Assembly (NCBI GenBank): GCA_002428495.1 | Contig: DIWR01000015.1 | Span: 1-64,000 of the forward strand | Reading direction: 5' to 3' | DNA length: 64,000 bases | Origin: Synergistaceae bacterium UBA6101 | GTDB taxonomy: Bacteria > Synergistota > Synergistia > Synergistales > Synergistaceae | Shown: positions 16,446 to 25,322 of the stretch, piece by piece | How the letters are laid out: each line of letters begins with the position of its first letter | Position numbering within the stretch: position 1 is the first letter of the stretch | Program-made: the position numbers and the translations under genes | Notes under the pieces: generated by a model | Database searches by the model: none | What the model was told of the DNA's origin: nothing | Seen by the model: the letters and a program-made list of their open reading frames with translations, nothing else

Positions 16446-16502
16446 AACAATTGCTACACTACAGCTTCACCATGGCTTCACCATGGCTTCACGCGACTGA
16501 TT
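16446..16502 (-). repeat. Array of 11-nt direct repeats between relE and radA
   Basis: Read on the minus strand, four contiguous 11-nt units (AAGCCATGGTG twice exactly, AAGCTGTAGTG, TAGCAATTGTT) occupy 16446-16489, preceded by a 13-nt variant starting AATCAGTCGC. The unit resembles those in the two pst-operon gaps (core AA[TG]C[AG][AG]TTG). It lies between two convergent genes and codes for nothing plausible. Confidence 0.65.
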
Positions 16503-16525
16503 CTGTCGCAGTTTCACAATCGTGT

Positions 16526-17872
16526 TCATCCCTTAAGAAAGAGCTTCAGCACCTCGTTCAGCGACGATACCCTTACGGTCTCCATGGGGTATTCGTCTTT
16601 CGGGCTCCTTCTGCTTATCACAGCTTTTTTGAAGCCGAGCCTTGAAGCTTCTTTCAGTCTCATCATGGTCCTTCCCGCAGGCCTGACCTCTCCGGCAAGA
16701 CCTACCTCACCTATGAAACAGACATCTGCAGGAAGTGGGATATCTTTCAAAGTCGAAGCAAGTGAAACGCATACGGCAAGGTCTGCTGCGGGGTCTCTGA
16801 GCGTCAGGCCTCCGGTGATATTCAAATAAACATCACTGGTCCTCGAAAAAACACCGCACCTTTTTTCCAGGACTGCAAGCAGGAGTTGGAGTCTGTTGGC
16901 CTCAAGTCCTCTTGAAGTACGCTTTGGATAAGGGAAGGGAGAATTGCAGGCAAGTGACTGTATTTCCGCGGCCAGCGACCGTGATCCTTCAAGTACCATT
17001 GAAATCGCGACCCCGGAGCTGCCAAGGTCGGTACCGTCCCAATAAAGCCTGCTGGGATCGAGTACAGGCGACAGCCCCTTATCTGACATCTCAAATATTC
17101 CCAGTTCGTCAGTACTTCCGAAGCGGTTCTTTTCGGCTCTGAGCAGTCTGTTCGGAGAGTTTTGTTCTCCGGAAAAAAGGAGGACCACATCGACCATGTG
17201 TTCAAGCAGTTTAGGTCCCGCTATCTGTCCCTGCTTTGTAATATGTCCTACGATCACAGTTGGTATCTGACAGTTCTTAGCCATCTCTACAGCCATGGAA
17301 GCTACTCCCCTGACCTGGTTGGGAGATCCTGCCCAGCCGTTCTCTACATCTGCCCTGAAGGCCTGCACACTGTCAATAACCACAAAATTATATTCCTCCG
17401 CAGCTTTCAGACATGATGCGAGATCATCCTTACAGAGAAGATAAAGGCCTTCAGACATAAGACCCAGTCTTCTGCCTCTGAGAGCAAGCTGTCCGGAAGA
17501 TTCTTCTCCCGAGATATATAAAACTTTTTTACCGTTTTGTGCCATTTTTGCGCACACCTGAAGCAGAAGGGTCGATTTGCCGACCCCGGGCTCTCCACCA
17601 AGCAAGACAACTCCGCCTGAGACCCATCCGCCTCCAAGGACCCTGTCCAGCTCTCCGACCCCTGACGGGACTCTTTCCTGTTCCTCAACATCAAGTCCGC
17701 GAAGAGGAGATGCCGCCTTTGCGGCCACAGGCCTTCCATCCTTAGTCATGTGGACGGGCGCTTCCTCTTCCATGCTTCCCCACACGCCGCACTTTGGGCA
17801 TTTGCCCACCATGGTAAGGCTTACATATCCGCACTCGCTGCACTTGTATCTGTTCATATCTTTTTTTGCCAT
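16526..17872 (-). CDS. radA: DNA repair protein RadA (Sms)
   Basis: 448-residue branch-migration ATPase of recombinational repair. It has an N-terminal C4 zinc finger (CSEC and CPKC), Walker A GGEPGVGKST, the RadA-specific KNRFG motif, and a Lon-protease-like C-terminal domain without protease function. The start was moved to the ATG at 17872, which has GGAGG eight bases upstream and begins directly before the zinc finger. Monocistronic, divergent from the symporter gene. Confidence 0.95.
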   Translation of the reverse strand: MAKKDMNRYKCSECGYVSLTMVGKCPKCGVWGSMEEEAPVHMTKDGRPVAAKAASPLRGLDVEEQERVPSGVGELDRVLGGGWVSGGVVLLGGEPGVGKSTLLLQVCAKMAQNGKKVLYISGEESSGQLALRGRRLGLMSEGLYLLCKDDLASCLKAAEEYNFVVIDSVQAFRADVENGWAGSPNQVRGVASMAVEMAKNCQIPTVIVGHITKQGQIAGPKLLEHMVDVVLLFSGEQNSPNRLLRAEKNRFGSTDELGIFEMSDKGLSPVLDPSRLYWDGTDLGSSGVAISMVLEGSRSLAAEIQSLACNSPFPYPKRTSRGLEANRLQLLLAVLEKRCGVFSRTSDVYLNITGGLTLRDPAADLAVCVSLASTLKDIPLPADVCFIGEVGLAGEVRPAGRTMMRLKEASRLGFKKAVISRRSPKDEYPMETVRVSSLNEVLKLFLKG

Positions 17873-17921
17873 GTTTGCATCCTCCGTATAGAGAATATCA
17901 GAGCGATGATCCAACTACAAG

Positions 17922-17930
17922 TGATATAAT
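17922..17930 (+). promoter_or_regulatory. Extended -10 promoter for the sodium:solute symporter
   Basis: TGATATAAT (17922-17930) is a perfect extended -10 (TGnTATAAT). No -35 is seen. It lies about 58 bp before the TTG start at 17988. Confidence 0.5.
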
Positions 17931-17987
17931 AGCGCGCGAACCTCAAAAGAGGTAATATATCACGGTAAGAAGAGATGGGGTGGAACT

Positions 17988-19376
17988 TTGTTCTATTTTT
18001 ACCTGGCAGCCACAGCGACCCTTGCGATATTTGTAGCGGCAGGTACCTTTATAGGCACAAGGGCATCCGATCCCAAAGATTACTCTCTTGGCGGCAGAAG
18101 GTCTTCCGCTGCGGGAGTCACCGGCATACTTCTCGGAGCCCTGGTAGGCGGTGCATCCACTGTAGGCACAGTCCAGATGGCCTACAGCCATGGGATGACT
18201 GCTGTCTGGTTCACGCTTGGAGGCGGTATTGGCTGTCTGCTGCTGGGACTTAGATTCGCCATCCCACTAAGAAACTCCAATATAACTACAGTTGCAGATT
18301 ACCTTGCCAAAAGCTACGGGGGAAAAGAGAGCACCTGCGGAAGATCGATATCATTGACTGCAACGATCTCATCAACTCTTGGCACCTTTATATCGATATC
18401 TGCACAGTTTCTGTCATGCATAGCGCTGCTGAAAGGACTTTTCCCTATATCTTCGTCCATAGCATCCCTGCTGGCCGGTTTTTCAATAATCGGCTTTATT
18501 GCTGCGGGAGGGTTGAAGAGCTTCAGTACATTGGGCGGAGCTAAGATCATTCTGCTGTATTTTGTCCTTCTCTCCTGCTTCGTTATGGCAATAGTAAACG
18601 GAGGCACTTTCAGCTTTGTGACTTCACAACTCGACGCCGATCCCTGGTTCAACCCGTTTGGAAGGGGTTTCGCCCCTGAAATCGGTTATTTGGCCTCCAT
18701 GATAGTCGGAGTTTTCACCACACAGATCTATATACAGTCCCTTGCTGCAGCAAAAGACGCCCAGACAGCAAAAAAAGGGGCTTTAGCATCAGCGCTTCTC
18801 ATGCCTCCTATGGGCTTTCTTGGAGTCTGGATAGGGCTCTCCGTAAGGGCCAGGGGTATAGAAATGAGACCTGATGGGGTCCTTTCCTGGTTCATAATGG
18901 ACTCTTTTCCTCCATTCTTAGGAGGGATCATATGGGGAGGAATACTGATCACGGTTATCGGATGTGCATCAGGGCTTATTCTTGGAATATCGACAAATAT
19001 TGTGAAGAACCTTATCCCGGAAAATTTCATACAAAAACACGGTGACAGAGAAATTATCATTCATCGACTGCTGATAGGCGCAATAGTAGCAGCGGCCTCC
19101 TCAGCAGGGATAACGGGAGCCGGTTCTATGATACTGGAATGGAGTTACCTGAGCATGGGACTCAGGGGAGCCGGTACCTTCCTGCCTTTCGCGGCAGCTG
19201 TAATGCGCCCTGATTCCTTATCCCCGAAATGGGCGCTTGCATCTTCGGTCGCAGGGCTCTCCGGAACCATCCTCTGGGGGATAGCATCCTTGCCGGGAGA
19301 CCCGCTCTTCGCGGGGCTAGCCGTTTCGGCAGCCTGCGTCCTTATAGGATCCAAATCAAAAAAACAGTACATATAA
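17988..19376 (+). CDS. Sodium:solute symporter family transporter
   Basis: 462-residue inner-membrane protein with about 12-13 hydrophobic helices. Early segments fit the SSS family: KDYSLGGRRSSAAGVTG, followed by GALVGGASTVGTVQMAY, the glycine-rich first core helix of LeuT-fold transporters. SSS proteins import sugars, amino acids or vitamins with sodium. The substrate cannot be told. The proposed start is TTG with GGGGTGG before it; no in-frame ATG is near. It is a single gene between a promoter and a terminator. Confidence 0.82.
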   Translation: MFYFYLAATATLAIFVAAGTFIGTRASDPKDYSLGGRRSSAAGVTGILLGALVGGASTVGTVQMAYSHGMTAVWFTLGGGIGCLLLGLRFAIPLRNSNITTVADYLAKSYGGKESTCGRSISLTATISSTLGTFISISAQFLSCIALLKGLFPISSSIASLLAGFSIIGFIAAGGLKSFSTLGGAKIILLYFVLLSCFVMAIVNGGTFSFVTSQLDADPWFNPFGRGFAPEIGYLASMIVGVFTTQIYIQSLAAAKDAQTAKKGALASALLMPPMGFLGVWIGLSVRARGIEMRPDGVLSWFIMDSFPPFLGGIIWGGILITVIGCASGLILGISTNIVKNLIPENFIQKHGDREIIIHRLLIGAIVAAASSAGITGAGSMILEWSYLSMGLRGAGTFLPFAAAVMRPDSLSPKWALASSVAGLSGTILWGIASLPGDPLFAGLAVSAACVLIGSKSKKQYI

Positions 19377-19388
19377 AAAAAGCAAGCA

Positions 19389-19427
19389 GGCCCTCCTTAA
19401 TTATCAGGAGGACCGCTTTCTTTATTT
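19389..19427 (+). terminator. Terminator of the symporter gene
   Basis: Arms 19389-19397 and 19406-19414 pair with one G-U wobble and are followed by a T-rich tail (TTTCTTTATTT). It lies between convergent genes. Confidence 0.65.
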
Positions 19428-19441
19428 ATAGGAAATAATTC

Positions 19442-19939
19442 TTATCTCTTGTATCCTATTATGTTGCGAAGCAGACCTTTTCTCCAATTCTGGCCATTTT
19501 CATCTTCAACTCCTACAGTCTTTGACCCGTCTATTACTCCTATGACTCCCCTGCCCTGCCCTGTTTCAGCTACAAGCACCTGAAGAGGATTTGCAGTCGC
19601 AGCAAAGACACGGCAGACTTCCTGCACATTTTTGATCCTGTCAAGAACGTTGATCGGAAATGAATTTCTTAACATGACAACGAATACGTGACCCGCATTG
19701 ATCGCCTTTGCGTTATCGATCGCGGCATCTTCAAGATCTTTTTTGTTTCCGTCATGCCTGACCAGGCAGTCACCGGAAGCCTCACAGAAAGCGATCCCGA
19801 ATTCGGCAGAGGGTGAGGATGTTACGAGCGCCTCAAAAATATCCTCAACTGTTTTGATGAAGTGGCTTTGCCCTATTATGATGTTGCATTCGTCCGGTAT
19901 TGTCACCTGCTGTATATCGATATTGATATTACATGACAT
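19442..19939 (-). CDS. Adenosine-specific kinase (COG1839 family)
   Basis: 165-residue cytoplasmic protein matching the adenosine-specific kinase family known mainly from archaea and some anaerobic bacteria. Recognisable blocks are FIKTVEDIFEALV, FGIAFCEASGDCLVRHDGN, AGHVFVVML, FPINVLDRIK, ATANPLQVLVAET and GRGVIGVIDG. The fold is unlike ordinary sugar kinases. RBS GGAGG is nine bases upstream of the ATG. It may share a transcript with the OmpH-like gene, although a terminator lies between them. Confidence 0.82.
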   Translation of the reverse strand: MSCNINIDIQQVTIPDECNIIIGQSHFIKTVEDIFEALVTSSPSAEFGIAFCEASGDCLVRHDGNKKDLEDAAIDNAKAINAGHVFVVMLRNSFPINVLDRIKNVQEVCRVFAATANPLQVLVAETGQGRGVIGVIDGSKTVGVEDENGQNWRKGLLRNIIGYKR

Positions 19940-19987
19940 GATCTCTTGCCTCCTCAGCTTTTGATATTAGCAATTATATCTAAGCAT

Positions 19988-20022
19988 GAAAAAGCCCCGT
20001 ACGCAATAACGCATCGGGGCAT
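19988..20022 (-). terminator. Terminator after the OmpH/Skp-like gene
   Basis: GCCCCG (19994-19999) and CGGGGC (20015-20020) form a stem with a 15-nt loop. On the minus strand a run of five T's follows. Confidence 0.7.
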
Positions 20023-20047
20023 TAATATTTATGTGCTGTTTTTAAAA

Positions 20048-20482
20048 TCAGTTTTTCTTTTTCAGTTCGGCAATTACATCGTCTGTTATATCTGTCCCGC
20101 CGAAGAAAACAGCTCCCTTATCAACTACGACTGTAATTTTCTTTGCATTTGCGACCGTCCTTATAGCAAGATTGATATCCTTGAAAAGCGGCTCCATAAG
20201 CTTTCTTTCCTCGTTGGCAGCTTCATTTCTTTTGTCCTTGAAGATCTGCCCCTTCTTTTTATCGTCAGTCTCTTTTTCGATGGCCGCCTTAGCCTCTTCC
20301 TGTTTTTTGTTCGTCACATCACGCACCTGTTTCTGTATCTGTTCAAACTTCGGATGCTGGAACATGACCTTTTGTGGATCAACGCAGCCCATTACATCCT
20401 GAGCATATGCCGCACCTGCGATATACAAAGAAAGGAAAAGCACGGCCAAAACACTTAATGTTATTTTTCTTGCTGGAAACAT
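20048..20482 (-). CDS. OmpH/Skp-family periplasmic chaperone
   Basis: 144-residue secreted protein: signal peptide about 1-28 (ends AAYAQ), then the Skp pattern of a short strand with VDPQKVMFQHPKFEQIQKQV, two long charged helices (about 50-105) and a returning strand segment (VVVDKGAVFFGGTDITDDV). Skp-type trimers hold outer-membrane proteins in the periplasm, so this supports a diderm host. The start at the ATG at 20482 gives a proper signal peptide and has a purine-rich site before it. Confidence 0.88.
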   Translation of the reverse strand: MFPARKITLSVLAVLFLSLYIAGAAYAQDVMGCVDPQKVMFQHPKFEQIQKQVRDVTNKKQEEAKAAIEKETDDKKKGQIFKDKRNEAANEERKLMEPLFKDINLAIRTVANAKKITVVVDKGAVFFGGTDITDDVIAELKKKN

Positions 20483-20622
20483 AATTCCTTTACCCCCTCT
20501 TGGTTGGTTCAACAAAATGGAACGTAATAAGTGAACTAGTGAATTTTACCTGTCAATATATCCGAAGTCCACGTATAATTGCGGAATAAAGAAAATTCTG
20601 ATTCTAAGGGAGGTGGACTCTT

Positions 20623-20838
20623 ATGGACTGCATAGCAACTTTTGACACAACGCACATGGCTCTGTTCTTTGAAAAATCCTGCAGGAGTGTCGGCTTGAAG
20701 GTAAAGATCGTTCCGGTCCCCAGGGAGATCTCTTCCAGCTGCGGACTTGCCTGCAGTTATCCTTGCGAAGATGAAGAAAAAGTAAGATCCATCGCCGCAG
20801 AAAAAGCCATTGATGTCTCAGATTATCACAGACTATAG
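20623..20838 (+). CDS. DUF3343 family protein (putative Se/S-carrier-like)
   Basis: 71-residue protein that fits DUF3343: an N-terminal CIATFDTTHMALFFEKSC, a central VKIVPVPREISSSCGLAC and a C-terminal helix. The conserved cysteine in SSCGLA may carry sulfur or selenium; members often occur near selenium and redox metabolism genes. GGGAGGTGG lies before the ATG. It stands alone here, tail to tail with a small membrane protein. Function is not proven for the family. Confidence 0.75.
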   Translation: MDCIATFDTTHMALFFEKSCRSVGLKVKIVPVPREISSSCGLACSYPCEDEEKVRSIAAEKAIDVSDYHRL

Positions 20839-20841
20839 GAA

Positions 20842-21126
20842 CTACTCCTCCGGTCCGTCCGGGGGAGCGGTGTCTTTGAAATACTTATGCCAGAAAAGAG
20901 CCGTAAGTCCCCTCCAAAGCAGATAGCCTCCTGATGTTACTGCAACACCTATCCAAATCAGATCTGTGAAGCTCAGGCCTGTTCTTTTAAGCTCCAGTCC
21001 ACCGCTCTGCCTGACTTCGGCAGATCCCGGACCGAACCATTTCCAGGCCCAGAACATCAAAAATACAACTGCAGCGACAGTCAGTATATTGTTGATCGTT
21101 TTTTTCGGGATCTTATCAAAGTCCAT
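20842..21126 (-). CDS. Small membrane protein of unknown function
   Basis: 94 residues with two predicted membrane helices (about 13-31 and 53-72) joined by a short basic loop, with an acidic C-terminus (PPDGPEE). No family was recognised. An AGGGCGGTG site precedes the ATG. It lies 26 bp after the ClC channel gene on the same strand, so it is probably co-transcribed with it and might modulate it; that role is only a guess from position. Confidence 0.6.
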   Translation of the reverse strand: MDFDKIPKKTINNILTVAAVVFLMFWAWKWFGPGSAEVRQSGGLELKRTGLSFTDLIWIGVAVTSGGYLLWRGLTALFWHKYFKDTAPPDGPEE

Positions 21127-21152
21127 GCTTACACCGCCCTTAACATTACTTG

Positions 21153-22508
21153 TTATTTTCTTTTAATTATCCTGTTCAATATCTTTTCCAGGTGGAAGCG
21201 TATTACTCTGCCATATGAGAACCCTTCGAAACGGCCCGTTATTCTTGTCTTTCCATCTACGCTCCGCCTCACAAATGTTCTTGCTTTTGGCCTGAGCATC
21301 ACCTGGCTCGGATATAGGCTCCTGTGCCCCGCGACTACATAAGAGACCGCGCATACAAGACCCGCTAATGGAGCTATCTGGGCTCCGAACAGTTCCATAG
21401 CCAGGATAGTTGATGCTATCGGTGTGTTCGTAGAGCCGGCAAGCACTCCTGCCAAACCCAGAGCACTGCCTACTGACGGGTCAAGACCAAAGAGATTTCC
21501 AAAAAGCGAACCTGCGGCGGCGCCGACAAAGAGTGTAGGTGTGAGCACTCCCCCGCTTCCTCCGCATGACAGTGTGACTGCCATTGCGAAAGACTTTAGG
21601 GCAAACGCAGCGATCGGGATATTGCCTCCCCTTATCGCTTCATCTATTGTATCCATTCCCAGCCCGAGATATCTGCTGCCGAACAGGGCGCTTATAGCAA
21701 GGAGTATGGTCCCGCCAAGAAGCGGTTTCTGCCAGTCAGCAATATTTAAAGATTTAAATTTTTTATCTACCGCGTGAAGACATTCTATGTGAAAAACTGA
21801 AACAGTTCCAAAAAAAATGCCTGCAAATAACGACCAGCCGATCAGATTTGGAGCAAGCAACGGGACATTGATGATAAACTCAGGGAGATGACCTGCCCCG
21901 AGGTATGCCGCGACAAAGCATGAGACTATGCCGCTTATGAAGGAGGGCAGGAGAACATCGTAGAACATCTGCCCAACGAACAGCACCTCCACTCCGAAAA
22001 CTGCTCCTGTTATGGGAGTCCCGAAAACTGCGGAAAAACCTGCTGAAATACCGCATATTACAAGTTTTTTCCTGTCAGATTCATCAAGCCTGAATATCTT
22101 GGAAAGACCATACATCAGCCCTGCGCCTATCTGCGCGCAAGGACCCTCTTTTCCTGCCGAGCCTCCCGCGGCTATGGTTACTATTGTCGCGATCAGCTTT
22201 ACCGGTACGACCTTGATATCGATGATACCTGCCCTGCGATGAACAGCGTCGATAACTTTCTCTGTTCCGTGACCTGCCGCTTCCGGCGCAAGGATCCGCA
22301 CAAAATAGAGGCTGAAGATGAGCGCGGGGAAAATAAGTAAGTATCTCCATCTGCTGAAAGAAGAAACGTATTCGATCGCCCAGTCAAGCGATATAAGAAA
22401 GCCTGCAGCCACTGCCCCGACGACCACACCTGCCATGATCGAAAAGAAAGACCACTTTAAAAGAGAACTTAGGAGCCAGAGTTCATCCCTGACTATTTTT
22501 GTGTCCAT
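21153..22508 (-). CDS. ClC-family chloride channel/antiporter
   Basis: About 451-residue inner-membrane protein of the ClC family. Diagnostic segments are AAGHGTEKVI (selectivity-filter region 1), GGSAGKEGPCAQIG with the gating glutamate retained, and GGSGGVLTPTLFVG (region 3). The glutamate suggests an H+/Cl- exchanger or fluoride-type carrier rather than a permanently open channel. The start is unsure: the ATG at 22508 has GGTGA upstream, and other ATGs lie 6 and 45 bases earlier. No CBS domains are present. Confidence 0.88.
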   Translation of the reverse strand: MDTKIVRDELWLLSSLLKWSFFSIMAGVVVGAVAAGFLISLDWAIEYVSSFSRWRYLLIFPALIFSLYFVRILAPEAAGHGTEKVIDAVHRRAGIIDIKVVPVKLIATIVTIAAGGSAGKEGPCAQIGAGLMYGLSKIFRLDESDRKKLVICGISAGFSAVFGTPITGAVFGVEVLFVGQMFYDVLLPSFISGIVSCFVAAYLGAGHLPEFIINVPLLAPNLIGWSLFAGIFFGTVSVFHIECLHAVDKKFKSLNIADWQKPLLGGTILLAISALFGSRYLGLGMDTIDEAIRGGNIPIAAFALKSFAMAVTLSCGGSGGVLTPTLFVGAAAGSLFGNLFGLDPSVGSALGLAGVLAGSTNTPIASTILAMELFGAQIAPLAGLVCAVSYVVAGHRSLYPSQVMLRPKARTFVRRSVDGKTRITGRFEGFSYGRVIRFHLEKILNRIIKRK

Positions 22509-22599
22509 TTTCATCACCGTTGTCAATTCTACCACTTTAACGCAGCTCTCCAAGGATCTATAAAATAATACCGGAGATAATCCAAAAGCATATTTAGAG

Positions 22600-22605
22600 T
22601 ATAAT
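22600..22605 (+). promoter_or_regulatory. -10 box close to a start codon (possible leaderless transcript)
   Basis: A perfect TATAAT at 22600-22605 is followed only nine bases later by the ATG at 22615, and no ribosome binding site lies between. Transcription from this box would begin within a few bases of the start codon. Confidence 0.4.
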
Positions 22606-22614
22606 CTTCACATT

Positions 22615-23235
22615 ATGAAAGAGAGCAAATTGTCTACACTCCAGAAAATAATAGCCTGCTTTTTTGCGCTTGTATTCATAGCCTCAATAATTTTCTTTGG
22701 CTACAGGATATATTCGAAACCTGCATATGAGGCGCACGAGAAAGAACAGGCGAGGCTGCTTGCAATTTCCGCCATATCCCTTTTTTCAGAGAAGACATCC
22801 AAATACCCCGGCATTTGGGCAAATTTTGACAGCAACGAAACTGAACTGATGATCGATCACATGAGAATAATGGGAAACTGGGTCGTCAAAGTAAATTTCA
22901 TAAATAAAGGAAGCCATATCGATGTTCTGTCATCTGTAAGCTCCGGATGGAACTCAAGAAGCCCTCAAACCGCAGAAATCAGTGCGAAAATATTTAATGA
23001 CGGCAGCATGGAATTTGAAGACGGAGATACTGCCCCAACAACCGCCGACAGAATCAAAATCGGCAGGCTTAAGACTCTTGGCAAGATACACAACTTCAGA
23101 TTCCCCGACGAACAGAAAAAAGTGCCTGTTTTGATAGATGCGGAGGAGTTCCTATTTACAGATCCTGAAGGGAATGAATTTCTGGTTTTAAAAGATCCTC
23201 TAAAGACCAGTCAGGATATCCTGCCAACAGAATAA
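22615..23235 (+). CDS. Membrane-anchored protein of unknown function
   Basis: 206 residues: a basic N-terminus, one membrane helix (about 11-29), then a soluble part of roughly 170 residues presumably outside the cytoplasm. The soluble part has several short beta-prone stretches (MGNWVVKVNFINKGSHIDV; AKIFNDGSMEFEDGD). No family was recognised and no catalytic motif stands out. It has no obvious ribosome binding site, but a TATAAT nine bases before the ATG, so it may be translated from a leaderless mRNA. It is convergent with the MoaD-like gene. Confidence 0.6.
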   Translation: MKESKLSTLQKIIACFFALVFIASIIFFGYRIYSKPAYEAHEKEQARLLAISAISLFSEKTSKYPGIWANFDSNETELMIDHMRIMGNWVVKVNFINKGSHIDVLSSVSSGWNSRSPQTAEISAKIFNDGSMEFEDGDTAPTTADRIKIGRLKTLGKIHNFRFPDEQKKVPVLIDAEEFLFTDPEGNEFLVLKDPLKTSQDILPTE

Positions 23236-23248
23236 ATCCCGATCCTCT

Positions 23249-23485
23249 TCAGCCGCTTGCCGCCATAGGGTAGATCTCCAGGACATCACCTTCAGAAAAA
23301 CTGTAGTCCCAGGGCTTTGCCCTGTTATTGACTACAGGAAGGATGTTCTCTTCTTTTCCGATCCCGGACCTCACAACATAATCCCTTATAGTCTCACCTG
23401 CCGACGGCATAAGTACGGAACTCTCATCTACACCGTAAAGAACTGCATACTCTGGTCTGATTTTCAGTTTGATCAATAAAAGCAC
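23249..23485 (-). CDS. MoaD/ThiS-like small protein next to the second AOR
   Basis: 78-residue ubiquitin-fold protein with the MoaD pattern: an N-terminal strand, PSAGETIRDYVVRSGI, a central LPVVNNRAKPWDYSFSEGDVLEIYP, and a C-terminal tail. The tail reads AASG instead of Gly-Gly, so it may not be adenylated in the usual way, or may act as a structural partner. It lies six bases after the AOR gene and ends that operon. A similar small protein with an intact Gly-Gly follows the other AOR (2923-3120). Confidence 0.7.
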   Translation of the reverse strand: MLLLIKLKIRPEYAVLYGVDESSVLMPSAGETIRDYVVRSGIGKEENILPVVNNRAKPWDYSFSEGDVLEIYPMAASG

Positions 23486-23491
23486 TCCCAG

Positions 23492-25321
23492 TCAGCTTAG
23501 TCCAAGCCTCTCTATCGTCTCCGGTTTTGGGACCCCGTCATCGTCCCATCCGCGCACCCGGTAATATTCATCAAGCATAGGTTCAAGGTCGGGAGTATAA
23601 TCACCGGTCCCCTCATCCCTTCGCGGGGTAGAAAGGATGCGCTCAGGCAGTCTGTCATCTTTCCTGCGCAGGCCAAGCCTGATGTTGTACAGCCGTTTAA
23701 GGTTGAAGATCCTCTCCCCTGTCTCGGCCATCTCTTTGACGGACGTCTTGATGCCTGTCACTGCTTCATACCATTCACAGATCTCGGTCACATTAACACC
23801 GCCGTAAATAGTAAATTTACACATTTTCAGGGAGTCCATCAGCCCCATTAAATTCTGAGCATGGAAATTAAGAAGTCCTTCCCCGCCTTCAGTGTACCTT
23901 TGACGCGGCTTTTCATATCCAAATTCCGGCATTACTGCTGTCTTTTCAAAGAAATAAGCTGAACTTGAGAGGTGACAGGCTCCCCTGTTGCTTGTAGCGT
24001 AACCTAGCGCGAGTGTATTGAAACAGCGCGGGTCATGTGCAGGGAAGGTCAAACCCTTTACATGGACAGCAAAGCTCTCGGCTCCCGGTATCTTTCTCGC
24101 CATCCCTGCCACCCCAAGGCCAAGAAGTTTTCCAACGCCTTCAGCGCTGCATATTTTTTCAGTCAGTGCGACAAGCGCTTCCGCGCTCCCCCACTCCGCA
24201 TTTATACCGTCAAGTTCATCCCGGGAAAGGAAACCCTTCTCAAAACATTCCATAGCCATAGCAACCGCGCTGCCTGCCTCGATCGTGTCCACGCCATGCC
24301 TGTTGCAGAGGTCGGCTGCGTAAGTTATCGCCTCAAGGTCATTTACCAGGCATGAACCTCCCATAAGGCCAAGAGTCTCATACTCGGGACCTGCCCCTTT
24401 GACTCCCGCCCATTTTCCGTTCTTGATCTCTACATCACGTCCGCATCCTATCGGACAGGAGGCGCAGTAATAGTTTTTCGTCAGTATCGTGTCAGCCATC
24501 ACCTGTCCGGTGATCTTTTCGGCATCGGGCCAGTTGCCCCTTCTCCAGTTCTGCACAGGAATATCTCCCATCTTTTCAGCGGCGGCAGTTCCACCGGCTG
24601 TACCGAGCAGATGCATTCCTTTTGTCTTTTCAACGATGATCGGGACCATTTTCTTCTGCTGGGCCATAAGTCTTTCAGGATCAGCGATCTCAGTCTCCCT
24701 GTTTCCAATAACTGCTACTGCTTTGAGCTTCTTGGACCCCATTACAGCTCCGAATCCACACCTTCCGGCCATTCGCGCATTTTCTCCGTCATGGCCTATA
24801 CATGATATGGGGACCAGCTTTTCTCCAGCAACTCCTATACATGATGTCTCACATGACGGTCCAAACCTTTCCTTCATATGTTTGTCTGTATAGAAGGTAT
24901 CCTTGCCCCACACGCCACCTGCAGGCTCTATGGTCACTTTGTCATCCCTGATAACAATGATGACCGGCTTATCAGACATCCCTTTGACGATAACACCGTC
25001 CCAGCCTGAACGTTTCAGTGCTGTTCCAAACCTGCCGCCTGCATCGCTCTCGCCGAATATTCCGGTCAGCGGAGACCTGGATGTTATCTGATGCCTTCCG
25101 GAGGTAGGGACCTTCGTCCCTGTGAAGGGTCCGGTCATCCATATTATCGGGTTGTCTGGACCAAGAGGGTCTGTCTCAGGGCCTGTCATGTCGTACAACA
25201 GCCTTGCGCCTATCCCGCTTCCGCCAATGTAATCCCTGTAAAGTCTTTCGTCAGGAGTTATTGCAGTTATGGCGCTGTCGGACAGGTCGATGGAAAGGAT
25301 CCTGCCCCAATATCCCTTCAT
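23492..25321 (-). CDS. Aldehyde ferredoxin oxidoreductase (tungsten enzyme)
   Basis: 609-residue enzyme of standard AOR length. The [4Fe-4S] cysteines include CASCPIGC (286/289/293). Other family segments are GGSGIGARLL near 33, the FGESDAGGRFG cofactor loop near 89, GRCGFGAVMGSKKLKA near 186 and GPEYETLGLMG. It oxidises aldehydes from amino-acid breakdown to acids with ferredoxin as acceptor, a fitting role beside IorAB and KorC-type enzymes. It lies one base after the LUD gene and directly before a MoaD-like gene. Cytoplasmic. The exact aldehyde is not predictable. Confidence 0.92.
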   Translation of the reverse strand: MKGYWGRILSIDLSDSAITAITPDERLYRDYIGGSGIGARLLYDMTGPETDPLGPDNPIIWMTGPFTGTKVPTSGRHQITSRSPLTGIFGESDAGGRFGTALKRSGWDGVIVKGMSDKPVIIVIRDDKVTIEPAGGVWGKDTFYTDKHMKERFGPSCETSCIGVAGEKLVPISCIGHDGENARMAGRCGFGAVMGSKKLKAVAVIGNRETEIADPERLMAQQKKMVPIIVEKTKGMHLLGTAGGTAAAEKMGDIPVQNWRRGNWPDAEKITGQVMADTILTKNYYCASCPIGCGRDVEIKNGKWAGVKGAGPEYETLGLMGGSCLVNDLEAITYAADLCNRHGVDTIEAGSAVAMAMECFEKGFLSRDELDGINAEWGSAEALVALTEKICSAEGVGKLLGLGVAGMARKIPGAESFAVHVKGLTFPAHDPRCFNTLALGYATSNRGACHLSSSAYFFEKTAVMPEFGYEKPRQRYTEGGEGLLNFHAQNLMGLMDSLKMCKFTIYGGVNVTEICEWYEAVTGIKTSVKEMAETGERIFNLKRLYNIRLGLRRKDDRLPERILSTPRRDEGTGDYTPDLEPMLDEYYRVRGWDDDGVPKPETIERLGLS

Positions 25322-25322
25322 G

